Source: JAQVEM01 sp964603595 (lineage in GTDB: Bacteria; Actinomycetota; Humimicrobiia; Humimicrobiales; Humimicrobiaceae). From it: a stretch of 14,165 bases of DNA. The translations under genes and the position numbers were made by a program. Positions 6,367 through 13,321 of this stretch are shown piece by piece. The notes below the pieces were generated by a model. It did not search any database and was not told the origin of the DNA. It worked only from the letters and a program-made list of their open reading frames with translations. The stretch lies in NCBI GenBank assembly GCA_964603595.1, contig CAZRVN010000011.1, forward strand, positions 1-14,165, in the 5' to 3' direction. How positions within the stretch are numbered: position 1 is the stretch's first letter; each line of letters opens with the position of its first letter.

Positions 6367-7966
6367 CTATGTCCGTATAGTAGTTACTCTTTTGACTCAT
6401 CATATTTTCAAAATTATACATTATATAAATATCCAGCTTTATTGTCTTTCCCTGACTGCCCGTTGAATCAATTTCTATTTTATTAACCAGCTTATCAATA
6501 AGCCTTTTCCATTCCCAATCTTTAAGTTTTTCTATACCCTCGCCAATCTTTTTAAGAAGATATGATACCTTTTCAAATTCACTTCTTTTAACTTTTAAGG
6601 CTTCTTCTTTGTTTTCAATTTCAAATTTTAAGGCCTGCAATTCTCTGGCCTTTTCCTGCGTTTGTTTTATCTTCTCCTTAATAACATTTTCCTGAATCGG
6701 GTCAGGTATAAACATTTCTGCATATAACTCTATGAGTTTTTTCATTTCTGAATCATTTTTTATTATCTGAAATTTTATGTCCGCAAGTTCGTTATCTTCC
6801 CTGTTTTCCGTTAAGTTCGTAAGATATTTTTCTAATATATCGGGATTGGTTAAAAACTCTTTGATGTCGTTTTTTATTATGTTTTCAATTAAATCCTTTT
6901 TAACAGAGGCACTATCGCATTTCTTATCGTGTTTATTTACCTTGTTTGTCTTCCCTAAATCCCGGTAATAATAATATAACCTGCCTTCCTTTTTATTATT
7001 CCACCTGCCCCCTATATAAGCATAACCGCATTTTTTACATCTTAATTTACCAGTAAGGATATAAACAGCAGTTGACGCTCTACCGTGAAAAGATTTGTTT
7101 TTAGTGGTCTGGCTTCTTGCCTTCTCAAAGAGTTCCCTTGATATTATAGGCTTTTTATCAACGTATACAGGCTCTATGTAATACTTGCTTCTGTTACCGA
7201 GAGCATATTTATTCTGATAGTATAGTTCTTTCCTTGCAATATGATTTACGGAGCTTCTTGTCCATTTAGGCTCACATATTTCATTTTTAACCCTTAGCTT
7301 TAATATCTTTCCGAAACTTTTTGATCGAGTAGGTATCCCTAAGGAATTCAATTTTTCTGCAATCTTATAACAACTCATTCCCTTATATGCTATCCATTTA
7401 AAAATCATTCTTACGATTCTGGCTTCTTCTTCATTTATTACGATTTTTTCATTTTCATCTAACCTGTAACCATAAGGAATATTAAATCCGGAAGTAGGAA
7501 TTTTACCCTGTTTTGCTTTTTGGTGCTTTCCCCGTGATGTCCTTTTTGCTATCATTCGCCTTTCCCTTTTGCTGAATATTCCCTGGATATCAGACATAAA
7601 ATCATCATCTTCATCACTTAGGTCTAGGATATTTCCGTTTATCACAAGGCTGATATTGTTTTCTATAAAGATATCTTTTATATATTGCAAATCTCTAACA
7701 TTTCTAGTTAACCTGTCCTGATCCACTACTAAAACTTTTTTATAGATACCCTTTTTACAATTATTCAATAATTCTCTCATTCTTGGTCTGGCTTCAATAG
7801 TTTTACCAGAAATGCCAATATCCTGGTATAAATCATAGTCCCAATTATTTTTACCACATATATTTTTAAGTATATCAATTTGTTCAGGGATACTGTATTT
7901 GTCATCTTTAGCTTGAGAAGAAGTAGATACTCTTACGTAGCATGCTACTTTTATATCTTCTGTCAT
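6326..7966 (-). CDS. Large serine recombinase (site-specific integrase)
   Basis: A 546-residue resolvase/invertase-family integrase that cuts and rejoins DNA through a Ser-linked intermediate. The N-terminal catalytic domain (1 to about 145) has Ser14 in YVRVSTSSQ and the DQDRLTRN motif. The recombinase DNA-binding domain follows (about 155-290, NIPYGYRLDENEKI onwards). Then come a zinc beta-ribbon (LRCKKCGYAYIGG ... KKCDS) and a long charged coiled coil, as in the phage and transposon integrases of this class. The ATG follows GAGGTG. The last dozen or so codons lie in radC DNA: the ORF crosses the att junction and stops inside radC in a different frame, so the C-terminus differs between integrated and excised states. 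It is the likely agent of insertion into radC. Confidence 0.95.
   Translation of the reverse strand: MTEDIKVACYVRVSTSSQAKDDKYSIPEQIDILKNICGKNNWDYDLYQDIGISGKTIEARPRMRELLNNCKKGIYKKVLVVDQDRLTRNVRDLQYIKDIFIENNISLVINGNILDLSDEDDDFMSDIQGIFSKRERRMIAKRTSRGKHQKAKQGKIPTSGFNIPYGYRLDENEKIVINEEEARIVRMIFKWIAYKGMSCYKIAEKLNSLGIPTRSKSFGKILKLRVKNEICEPKWTRSSVNHIARKELYYQNKYALGNRSKYYIEPVYVDKKPIISRELFEKARSQTTKNKSFHGRASTAVYILTGKLRCKKCGYAYIGGRWNNKKEGRLYYYYRDLGKTNKVNKHDKKCDSASVKKDLIENIIKNDIKEFLTNPDILEKYLTNLTENREDNELADIKFQIIKNDSEMKKLIELYAEMFIPDPIQENVIKEKIKQTQEKARELQALKFEIENKEEALKVKRSEFEKVSYLLKKIGEGIEKLKDWEWKRLIDKLVNKIEIDSTGSQGKTIKLDIYIMYNFENMMSQKSNYYTDIVGSPPKGSDKTGY
6359..6384. other. Attachment-site junction (att) of the serine-recombinase element
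   Basis: This is the point where the radC reading stops and element DNA begins (about 6364-6369). A short dyad ACTAT-GTCCGT-ATAGT (6366-6381) lies at the border, with further partial symmetry ACTAC...GTAGT (6359-6363, 6380-6384). Serine-integrase sites are imperfect dyads around a 2-bp crossover, so this fits. The exact crossover cannot be set without the partner site. Confidence 0.6.
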
Positions 7967-8008
7967 TACACCTCATTTTAAAATAATATTTTACCAGTTT
8001 GTATAAAA

Positions 8009-8134
8009 TCAAACCTCTGCTAACGATTCGTTATCTAGTTTAGCTAAGATTATCTCATATATATCAAACAGCACATTGTTTATATTATCATTATTTACAT
8101 AACTTCTATATATATTATCAATTTTCTGCTTCAT
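8009..8134 (-). CDS. 41-residue hypothetical protein upstream of the recombinase
   Basis: A small ORF (ATG at 8134, TGA at 8009) 42 bp upstream of the serine recombinase, on the same strand. The translation begins MKQKIDNIYRSYVNN and ends in a regular amphipathic helix-like stretch, LFDIYEIILAKLDNESLAEV. That pattern is more protein-like than expected from random AT-rich DNA. There is no clear Shine-Dalgarno sequence. The position suggests a small co-transcribed partner, such as a directionality factor or regulator, but nothing in the sequence proves this and no family is recognised. Confidence 0.4.
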   Translation of the reverse strand: MKQKIDNIYRSYVNNDNINNVLFDIYEIILAKLDNESLAEV

Positions 8135-8535
8135 TAGACAATAATTTTCTCACTCTTAATATGTAATAATTCCAAAAATATTTTATTATTATCCTTTATA
8201 AAAAGTGATAATAAATAATAACATAATGTTGCTTTTACAACAATAGAACTTTCAAAGTTTTCCTCTTTCTATAAGTTTAATAACTGATAATTCTTCAACC
8301 AATTTTTATTTGAGACATGAGAAAACCAGGAATAACAGCTTAAAACCTATATATTTTATTGAAATAGTTATCTACAAATTTAGTACTATCCTGTAATAAT
8401 GTTGACTAAATTGTTAACTTTACTTTTTTGTAACATCTTTTCTAATTGTTATAGTAATAAACAATACGGTAATCATATAAATACTTAATAATATAAAATT
8501 TATTAAGTAATAATACGAAGCTAAAAAAATTATAT
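8135..8535. other. AT-rich divergent control region
   Basis: About 400 bp of very AT-rich DNA between the minus-strand recombinase unit and the plus-strand XRE gene. It should contain both promoters. I see a 6-bp inverted repeat ATTGTT/AACAAT (8445-8450, 8460-8465), a TTGACT at 8402-8407 that could be a -35 box, and the 10-bp dyad listed separately. No further gene is evident. Confidence 0.5.
8482..8509. promoter_or_regulatory. 10-bp perfect inverted repeat, candidate operator
   Basis: TACTTAATAA (8482-8491) and TTATTAAGTA (8500-8509) form a perfect dyad with an 8-bp AT spacer holding TATAAA. It ends 26 bp before the XRE start codon. This is where an autoregulatory operator overlapping a -10 box would be expected, although AT-rich DNA makes dyads common. 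Confidence 0.45.
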
Positions 8536-8892
8536 ATGAAATATTCTAATAAACCTTTCCCTAAAGCCTTAAAGGAAATAATGGATAAAAAAGATATAAT
8601 ACACAGAAAGCTAGCGGCTAAAACTAATTTCTGTTTTAGTTATTTTTGTGTTCTTAAGAAACGAGAAAAACACCCACCTATAGAAACTATTAAAAAAATT
8701 GCTTCCGGCCTGGGAATTCCTCCGGAATATTTCCTGGAATACAGAATTGACAAGCTAGTAAAAATATTAATGGACAATCCGGAGGCAACTGATTGTGTAT
8801 TTGATTTTGCTCAAGAATTTATTAACGAAACTATAGAAGTTCCCGAAAAAGGATTTATAAAATATTACCCAGGTACTGCTAAAGCTACTTAA
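8536..8892 (+). CDS. XRE-family helix-turn-helix regulator
   Basis: A 118-residue protein with an N-terminal Cro/C1-type HTH (about residues 8-65). Segments include LKEIMDKKDIIHRKLAAKTN, SYFCVLKKREKHPPIETIKKIASGLGIPPEYFLEYR, the usual helix pattern ending in the 'GIPPEYF' turn. The roughly 50-residue C-terminal tail has no recognised domain. It lies divergent from the serine recombinase across a 0.4-0.5 kb control region, so it probably controls the element's own genes. The dyad at 8482-8509 is the natural candidate binding site. There is no good Shine-Dalgarno sequence before the ATG. Class is clear; targets are inferred. Confidence 0.82.
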   Translation: MKYSNKPFPKALKEIMDKKDIIHRKLAAKTNFCFSYFCVLKKREKHPPIETIKKIASGLGIPPEYFLEYRIDKLVKILMDNPEATDCVFDFAQEFINETIEVPEKGFIKYYPGTAKAT

Positions 8893-9377
8893 CCTTACTT
8901 AGATAACAGTGAAATTATAAAAAGTAACAGATTTCGTCTCCAGACCAGGTAACGGATCCTGGAAGAGATAAAGCTTTAATTTAGATGATATAAAAATAAA
9001 AGGTTACTGTAAAAAGCAACGGATTCTGGAAAGTACTTCTTACTCAAATTATAGGAGCAGAGCCGCTTTGGGTGCTATATGCTATGTTTCATCAATAGAT
9101 ACATGCTGTAGCTTGATTTTGGTATCGGTATTTGGGTTGAGCCCCACCGGAAAGCTCCGGGGGCAGCTTATCACATTAAACTTAATATTCAAGTCTTTTA
9201 AGTTTTACCTTTCCATTTACTACCGGGAGCTCTTACAAAATAATTTATAAATCTACAGCAAGAAGGATAACCAATGCCTTAAGGTGAAAAGGAAGGTTTC
9301 GTGTCATCTGCCAGGTTATTTGTAAGGTTTATCTGCTCCGAGCATCATATAAACGCGAATTCGAGGGTGAAACCTGG
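8893..9377. other. Intergenic region, no convincing gene
   Basis: About 485 bp after the XRE gene. Three short related stretches (GTAACAGATT near 8924, TAACGGATCCTGGAA near 8951, CAACGGATTCTGGAA near 9018) form a weak direct-repeat pattern. From about 9080 the base composition rises in GC, anticipating the HEAT region. An open frame without start (9288-9377) runs into the broken domain copy that follows. A 60-codon plus-strand frame at 9068-9250 looks non-coding. Confidence 0.4.
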
Positions 9378-9757
9378 ATGTCTCCCCCTCTCCTAGGCTC
9401 TGCAGAAATGGTAAAGAACACCATCCTGGAAAATGCGAAATCTCTTGCACTTTTATCGGAAATAGAATATTTCGAAATTTCTTTTTTGTCTAAAAACATG
9501 GGATTCAAAAATGAAGAGCATATTCTATTTTCGGGGTGTCTCCCTGACAGATTGAGCACTCTTGTCCACATTTATAATACAGAAAATGGTATCCGGGCTA
9601 TCGGTCGGCCCGAGTTATTAGTTCCGAAACATTAAATTTGATAAACTAGCCAAATCAAACGACGGCAGGCTCGCTGTAATCACTGCCGCAAGCGGGGTGT
9701 TTGTTGACCTGAACACGGTATTCGTCGCAACCGATCACCATAACTCAGGTTACGATA
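9378..9757 (+). pseudogene. Frameshifted second copy of the HEAT-protein central domain
   Basis: The first part (9378-9635, 85 codons) clearly matches residues about 288-371 of the HEAT-repeat protein encoded on the other strand. VKNTILENAKSLA corresponds to VKRLILGNAKALA, and LVHIYNTENGIRAIGRPELL to LVHLWKTDNAFHAYGHPELL. It ends at a TAA. In the +1 frame, open from 9622, the reading resumes with RNIKFDKL, which matches RSIKFESL of the same protein, then GVFVDLNTVF and onward until the HEAT gene is met. So this looks like one coding region broken by a frameshift and lacking the HEAT repeats. There is no proper upstream start signal. It lies tail-to-tail with its relative. A short functional product from the first frame alone is possible but less likely. 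Confidence 0.65.
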
Positions 9758-11503
9758 TCAAGGCCATGGCAGCGAGATCAGGTGCTTCAAAGCTCTTCGG
9801 GCATCCTCATCTGGTGCTGCTTCCACCAACAATGCGAGGGCTTCTCTTGCTCTGGTTGGCCCAACAGGGTCATTTTCTGAGCCATAGGTAATTTCGTCCT
9901 TAGCTTTGTTCACCGCGTATTCGCAATTGACATCTCTTTCACTTAACCAGGTAATCCTTGCAACTTCTCGCCTAACTATTTCATCCGGGTCTGCTGCCAG
10001 AAGATCAAATAACAGCTGGTCATTGACATTTAATAGCTGGTATTTTTTAATCATATCGAGAGTTTTAAGCCGTACTTCAGGTTTGGGATGCTGCAGATAG
10101 CCAGTAACCAAAGTTATTCGGCATAATTGAGCACTAGCCTCAGCCGAAGCCCAGAACTGACGGTTTTGTTCGGTAGGTTTTTGGATTATCGGAGGATCAA
10201 CAAATAGCTGTTCTAAATCTGGATCCTCATCAAGTAGCAGGGGGGCACTGTCATAAACACCATGGGGAGAAACTTCGATTTGTTTTTTAAAAGAATCCAA
10301 GGACTCGAACTTGATTGAGCGTCCTTCAAGATCTACAGCCGGTTGCTTTTTTGTCTTCTTTCTTGTCACCTTGGCAGCACCCTTAGAAGACAGGAGTTCA
10401 GGGTGACCATACGCATGGAATGCGTTATCTGTTTTCCACAAATGAACTAGTTTTCCAATTGGTGACTCCCTCACATAAAACCAAGCTACCATTTGGGCAG
10501 CTTCTTCTCCCTTATAACCCTTAAATAGATATAATTTTATACTGAAATTTTGAAAACCATGTTCGCGGGCGAGGGCTTTGGCGTTGCCCAGAATCAATCT
10601 TTTTACTTCGCTCTCGGATCCTTCTACCAATGGCGAAGGCCCACTAGCCAGCATACGATTATAAGCTTTAACGAAATTCTCTTGAGAAATCGTGGGGACA
10701 ATTGCCATAGCCTTATCGAATAGCATCTCTACTGCCTTATCAGGGCTACTGGTGTAAAATTTGCCTAGCTCCATATTTAACCTGTCGATATCTACCTGTT
10801 TTACTGCATCTATAGCCGATTGCCGAAGTGACTCGTCAACCTTTGCTTGCTTAGCAATCTTCTCCAGTGCAAAAAAGGCTGCCTTGCGCACACGGGGTTC
10901 CACATCCTTGAGCGCGCCGATGAACGGTTCTACGGCACAAGGATTCCCAATCTCCCCAAGAGCTTCTGCTGCACTACTTCGGACATCGCTATCTTTATCT
11001 TTCAAAGCCTCGATTAGAGGTTCTACAGCTGGTTTGCCAAGTTTCACCAGCTCATCCCACTGTCCTAATGCAATTAAGTAATAAGCTTTCTCAACATTAT
11101 CCTTAGGTTGCCAAGCTATCTTCTCAAGTGCCTCTGCTGCACTACTTCGGACAGTCCGACCTTCATCCTTTAAAGCCTTGATCAGAGGTTCTACTGCCCT
11201 TGCATCTTTTATATTCCCAAGAGCTGATGCTGCCATGCCTCGGACAGTAAAATCTTTATCCTTTAAAGCCTCAATTAGTGGTTCTACGGCCCTCCTGTCT
11301 CCTATCTCCTCGAGAGCCTCTGCTGCCATATATCGGAAATTGGCATTTCCATCCTTTAAAGCCTCAATAAGAGGTTCTACTGCTGGTTCTCCTATATTAA
11401 CAAGAGCTTTTACTGCTGCATCTCGGACACCTTCATCTTCATCCTTTAAATCTCTTATCAATCCGTCAATATTTTTCTTTCTTTTTCTGCTAAATATTCC
11501 CAT
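9758..11503 (-). CDS. HEAT-repeat protein with uncharacterised central domain
   Basis: A 581-residue soluble protein. Residues 14-130 and 157-218 are PBS-lyase-type HEAT repeats of 31 residues (consensus AVEPLIEALKD...VR..AAEAL..IG), a protein-binding superhelix. A central domain (about 285-375, GSESEVKRLILGNAKALA ... KLVHLWKTDNAFHAYGHPELL) matches nothing I know. A basic linker follows (VTRKKTKKQ), then a segment with RSIKFESL, and weaker HEAT-like helices at about 465-575. There is no signal peptide or membrane helix. The start has an excellent AAGGAGGT. The gene is more GC-rich than its neighbours, suggesting separate acquisition. A scaffold or regulator is a fair guess, but the function is unknown. 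Confidence 0.85.
   Translation of the reverse strand: MGIFSRKRKKNIDGLIRDLKDEDEGVRDAAVKALVNIGEPAVEPLIEALKDGNANFRYMAAEALEEIGDRRAVEPLIEALKDKDFTVRGMAASALGNIKDARAVEPLIKALKDEGRTVRSSAAEALEKIAWQPKDNVEKAYYLIALGQWDELVKLGKPAVEPLIEALKDKDSDVRSSAAEALGEIGNPCAVEPFIGALKDVEPRVRKAAFFALEKIAKQAKVDESLRQSAIDAVKQVDIDRLNMELGKFYTSSPDKAVEMLFDKAMAIVPTISQENFVKAYNRMLASGPSPLVEGSESEVKRLILGNAKALAREHGFQNFSIKLYLFKGYKGEEAAQMVAWFYVRESPIGKLVHLWKTDNAFHAYGHPELLSSKGAAKVTRKKTKKQPAVDLEGRSIKFESLDSFKKQIEVSPHGVYDSAPLLLDEDPDLEQLFVDPPIIQKPTEQNRQFWASAEASAQLCRITLVTGYLQHPKPEVRLKTLDMIKKYQLLNVNDQLLFDLLAADPDEIVRREVARITWLSERDVNCEYAVNKAKDEITYGSENDPVGPTRAREALALLVEAAPDEDARRALKHLISLPWP
11168..11480 (-). repeat. 93-bp tandem coding repeats (HEAT units)
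   Basis: The block CTTTAAAG..TC.AT.AG.GGTTCTAC recurs with starts at 11168, 11261 and 11354, exactly 93 bp apart. A fourth, weaker start lies at 11444 (90 bp). Each unit encodes one 31-residue HEAT repeat. The high DNA-level identity points to recent repeat expansion or gene conversion, and offers a way for repeat number to change by slippage or recombination. Confidence 0.75.
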
Positions 11504-11627
11504 TTTTATACCTCCTTATACAACCAATCGTCTTAATTATTTCCTTTTTAATTTTAAGATTAGCTTCTTTTTTTGTAGTTTTTAATTTATTTACCCTATG
11601 CGGAAAATTTTAACATTAAAAAGCAAA

Positions 11628-12194
11628 TTATAAAAACCCTTTAAATGACTTCATTCCGTTTTCTACATCAATATTTGCCAGGGTGATGTAGATGGTTGTG
11701 GTGCTGATGTCTGAGTGCCCCAGAATCCTTCTTAATGTCTCTATATCTTTTGTCTGCTTATAATATTGAGTAGCGTAGGTATGCCTTAGTGTATGAGGAG
11801 AAATCTTCTTTTCAATTCCAGCTTTTTCTGCATATCTTTTAACCATCTGTTGAATGTACCTATCTGATAGTTTCCTGCCTTTAAGAGTTGAGAAAAAGAA
11901 ATTACTTTTAGGCCTTATTCTTCTCCAGGCTTCTAAAAGCTCATTAAGGTAGTCCGGTATGGCAAGATCTCTGTCCTTTTTCCCTTTCCCGGACTCCACC
12001 CTGAGTTTTCCTTTGGTTAAGTTTATATTTCCGGGTTTAAGGTTTGTGATCTCAGAAAGCCTTAGTCCGCAGTGAAGCATAAGCGACATAATAGCTTTAT
12101 TTCTTAGTCCGGTTGGATATCTCTTATTAGGCTGCTTTAATAAATTTTGGACTTCTTCCAGCTCTAAAATTACCGGGAGTTTATTTTTTCTCAT
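11628..12194 (-). CDS. Short tyrosine recombinase (catalytic domain only)
   Basis: A 188-residue tyrosine recombinase of the XerC/XerD/phage-integrase superfamily, which exchanges DNA strands through a phosphotyrosine link. The catalytic set is complete: Arg45 (HCGLRLSE), Lys72 (ESGKGKKDR), His134-x2-Arg137 (PHTLRHTY), His160 (LGHSD) and Tyr169 (TTIYITL). The N-terminal SAM-like core-binding domain, normally about 100 residues, is absent. The ATG follows a Shine-Dalgarno-like AAAGG at good distance, and the protein starts with a plausible LPVILELEEVQNLL, so the gene looks natively short rather than truncated. A 30-bp dyad resembling a recombinase core site lies 20 bp upstream. Together these suggest a compact self-contained module. 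Confidence 0.9.
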   Translation of the reverse strand: MRKNKLPVILELEEVQNLLKQPNKRYPTGLRNKAIMSLMLHCGLRLSEITNLKPGNINLTKGKLRVESGKGKKDRDLAIPDYLNELLEAWRRIRPKSNFFFSTLKGRKLSDRYIQQMVKRYAEKAGIEKKISPHTLRHTYATQYYKQTKDIETLRRILGHSDISTTTIYITLANIDVENGMKSFKGFL

Positions 12195-12214
12195 TTATGG
12201 CCTTTTTTAGTTAA

Positions 12215-12244
12215 TACTACGTATAGCCTACATTATACATAGTA
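12215..12244. other. 11-8-11 inverted repeat upstream of tyrosine recombinase
   Basis: TACTACGTATA (12215-12225) and TATACATAGTA (12234-12244) are inverted copies with one mismatch, separated by 8 bp (GCCTACAT). Two 11-bp arms around a 6-8 bp spacer is the standard layout of tyrosine recombinase core sites such as dif. It begins 20 bp upstream of the recombinase start codon. It may also contain the gene's promoter, since TATAAT reads on the minus strand, or be an operator. Confidence 0.55.
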
Positions 12245-12307
12245 TATAGCAGGGTTTTCAAGAAGTGGTGCAATATGCGAACTATATCGCAAAAATTGGG
12301 TGAAAAA

Positions 12308-12841
12308 TTATGATGAAGATTTGAGTAATTTATCTATAAGAGTTGTCGGATCAACAAATTCTAAGTTAGGGCATATTTTATTTAACTGAGTCGAAAATTT
12401 CTTTGCTTTCTTTAAAATGGAATCTCTATCCAAAGTCATAAAGTATTTACACCCACCTTCTGCTGCTTGATATATATGTTCCACATCGTCCTTGTGAGGG
12501 AAAATAACTTTTAAGCTAGAGAATAATTTATCCTCAACTTTTTTACCAAAGCTAATAGGAAATTTGAAAGGGAATGAAAAGCCGCCTTCAAACCTTGAGA
12601 AGGGCTTAGAAGGAATTTTTGTAAGAAGCTTATATAATATTTTCAAAGTGATTCTAATGCGGTCTTCAGTAGTTTTGAGAAATTCCTCTAACATTTTATT
12701 TGAAGTTACAAAAACTATATTCTCATAATTACAAATTTTATCCAAGGAGATTAATTGTTCTTCTATAATTTTATCCGCTCTTAGGTTAGATAAAATACAC
12801 GTGTCTAAGTAGACTTTAATAGTTAGCTTCTCATTAGGCAT
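12308..12841 (-). CDS. PIN-domain protein (putative ribonuclease)
   Basis: A 177-residue protein with the acidic residues of the PIN fold in order: Asp13 in VYLDTCILSNL, Glu52/Glu53 in NKMLEEFL, Asp118/Asp119 in HKDDVEHIYQAAE and Asp138 (with Asp140) in FMTLDRDSIL. PIN enzymes are metal-dependent RNA nucleases, and many are VapC-type toxins. Here no small antitoxin gene of the usual type lies beside it on the same strand, so a VapBC pair is not shown. It may be a stand-alone PIN protein of a mobile element. AGGAG lies about 11 nt before the ATG. A divergent 86-residue gene starts 160 bp away. Domain call good, role uncertain. Confidence 0.8.
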   Translation of the reverse strand: MPNEKLTIKVYLDTCILSNLRADKIIEEQLISLDKICNYENIVFVTSNKMLEEFLKTTEDRIRITLKILYKLLTKIPSKPFSRFEGGFSFPFKFPISFGKKVEDKLFSSLKVIFPHKDDVEHIYQAAEGGCKYFMTLDRDSILKKAKKFSTQLNKICPNLEFVDPTTLIDKLLKSSS

Positions 12842-13001
12842 GATTAATAAACTCCTATTACTATTATGTTTATTCTATCTTTGTTTTTATTGGTGTCAAT
12901 TATTAACTGCAAAAGTAGTGATAAAAAATCTTTGAGGGACATAAAGCATTACAACTGATAAAATATATAAATTTATTATCTTATTATACGAGGATATAAA
13001 A

Positions 13002-13262
13002 ATGGAAAAAGGTTTAGTCGATTTAGAAAAGGAATTATATGAATTGGATGATATAGAAGGAGATGTTTGGAGATATATTAATAAGTGGGAAAAAAAGTTT
13101 TGGATATTTGTTGATAAAAATAAAAAAAAGTTTGACTGGTGTGAAGATGAATTTGAAAAAATCAACTCTATAAATAATGGAATAAAATTTCCGAAAGATT
13201 CGTTTAGGGGTCGTATTGATAGTTATAAAAAGCTATTTGAAAAGATCAAGGAAAAAGAGTAA
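13002..13262 (+). CDS. 86-residue hypothetical protein
   Basis: Unrecognised family. The protein is short, very charged and probably all-helical, beginning MEKGLVDLEKELYELDD, with aromatic-rich segments (VWRYINKWEKKFWIF, KKFDWCEDEFEKI) and a lysine-rich end (KKLFEKIKEKE). There is no signal peptide or membrane helix. GAGGA lies about 9 nt before the ATG. It is divergent from the PIN gene and convergent with the zinc-ribbon gene. An antisense frame over it looks like low-complexity Ser/Phe translation of AT-rich DNA, so this strand is preferred. A regulator, antitoxin or inhibitor role would be speculation. Confidence 0.6.
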   Translation: MEKGLVDLEKELYELDDIEGDVWRYINKWEKKFWIFVDKNKKKFDWCEDEFEKINSINNGIKFPKDSFRGRIDSYKKLFEKIKEKE

Positions 13263-13273
13263 GAGGTAAGGAA

Positions 13274-13321
13274 AGCCTAAAACCCGAGTGATATCTTTCG
13301 CCATAGCATAAGCCTTAGGCT
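13274..13321. terminator. Inverted repeat between convergent genes, possible terminator
   Basis: AGCCTAA (13274-13280) and TTAGGCT (13315-13321) are perfect 7-bp inverted arms 34 bp apart, between the convergent 86-residue and zinc-ribbon genes. The right arm also sits in an 11-bp near-palindrome (AGCCTTAGGCT). There is no strong T-run after it, so termination is only a possibility. Confidence 0.25.

Noticed and set aside
9068..9250. 60-codon plus-strand ORF
   Set aside because: No ribosome binding site and no family resemblance; treated as non-coding.
9329..9571. 80-codon minus-strand ORF
   Set aside because: Antisense to the plus-strand frame that clearly matches the HEAT-protein domain.
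11168..11480. Regular 93-bp repeats as a CRISPR or satellite array
   Set aside because: Period is an exact multiple of three, in frame, and encodes HEAT motifs; no spacers.
10761..11585. Plus-strand ORFs of 106 and 135 codons rich in Ser and Ala
   Set aside because: Antisense images of the HEAT repeats; their periodic Ser/Ala-rich pattern follows from the 93-bp coding repeats.
12896..13165. 89-codon minus-strand ORF overlapping the 86-residue gene
   Set aside because: Low-complexity Ser/Phe/Asn translation typical of the antisense strand of Lys/Glu-rich coding DNA; the plus-strand frame has a ribosome binding site.
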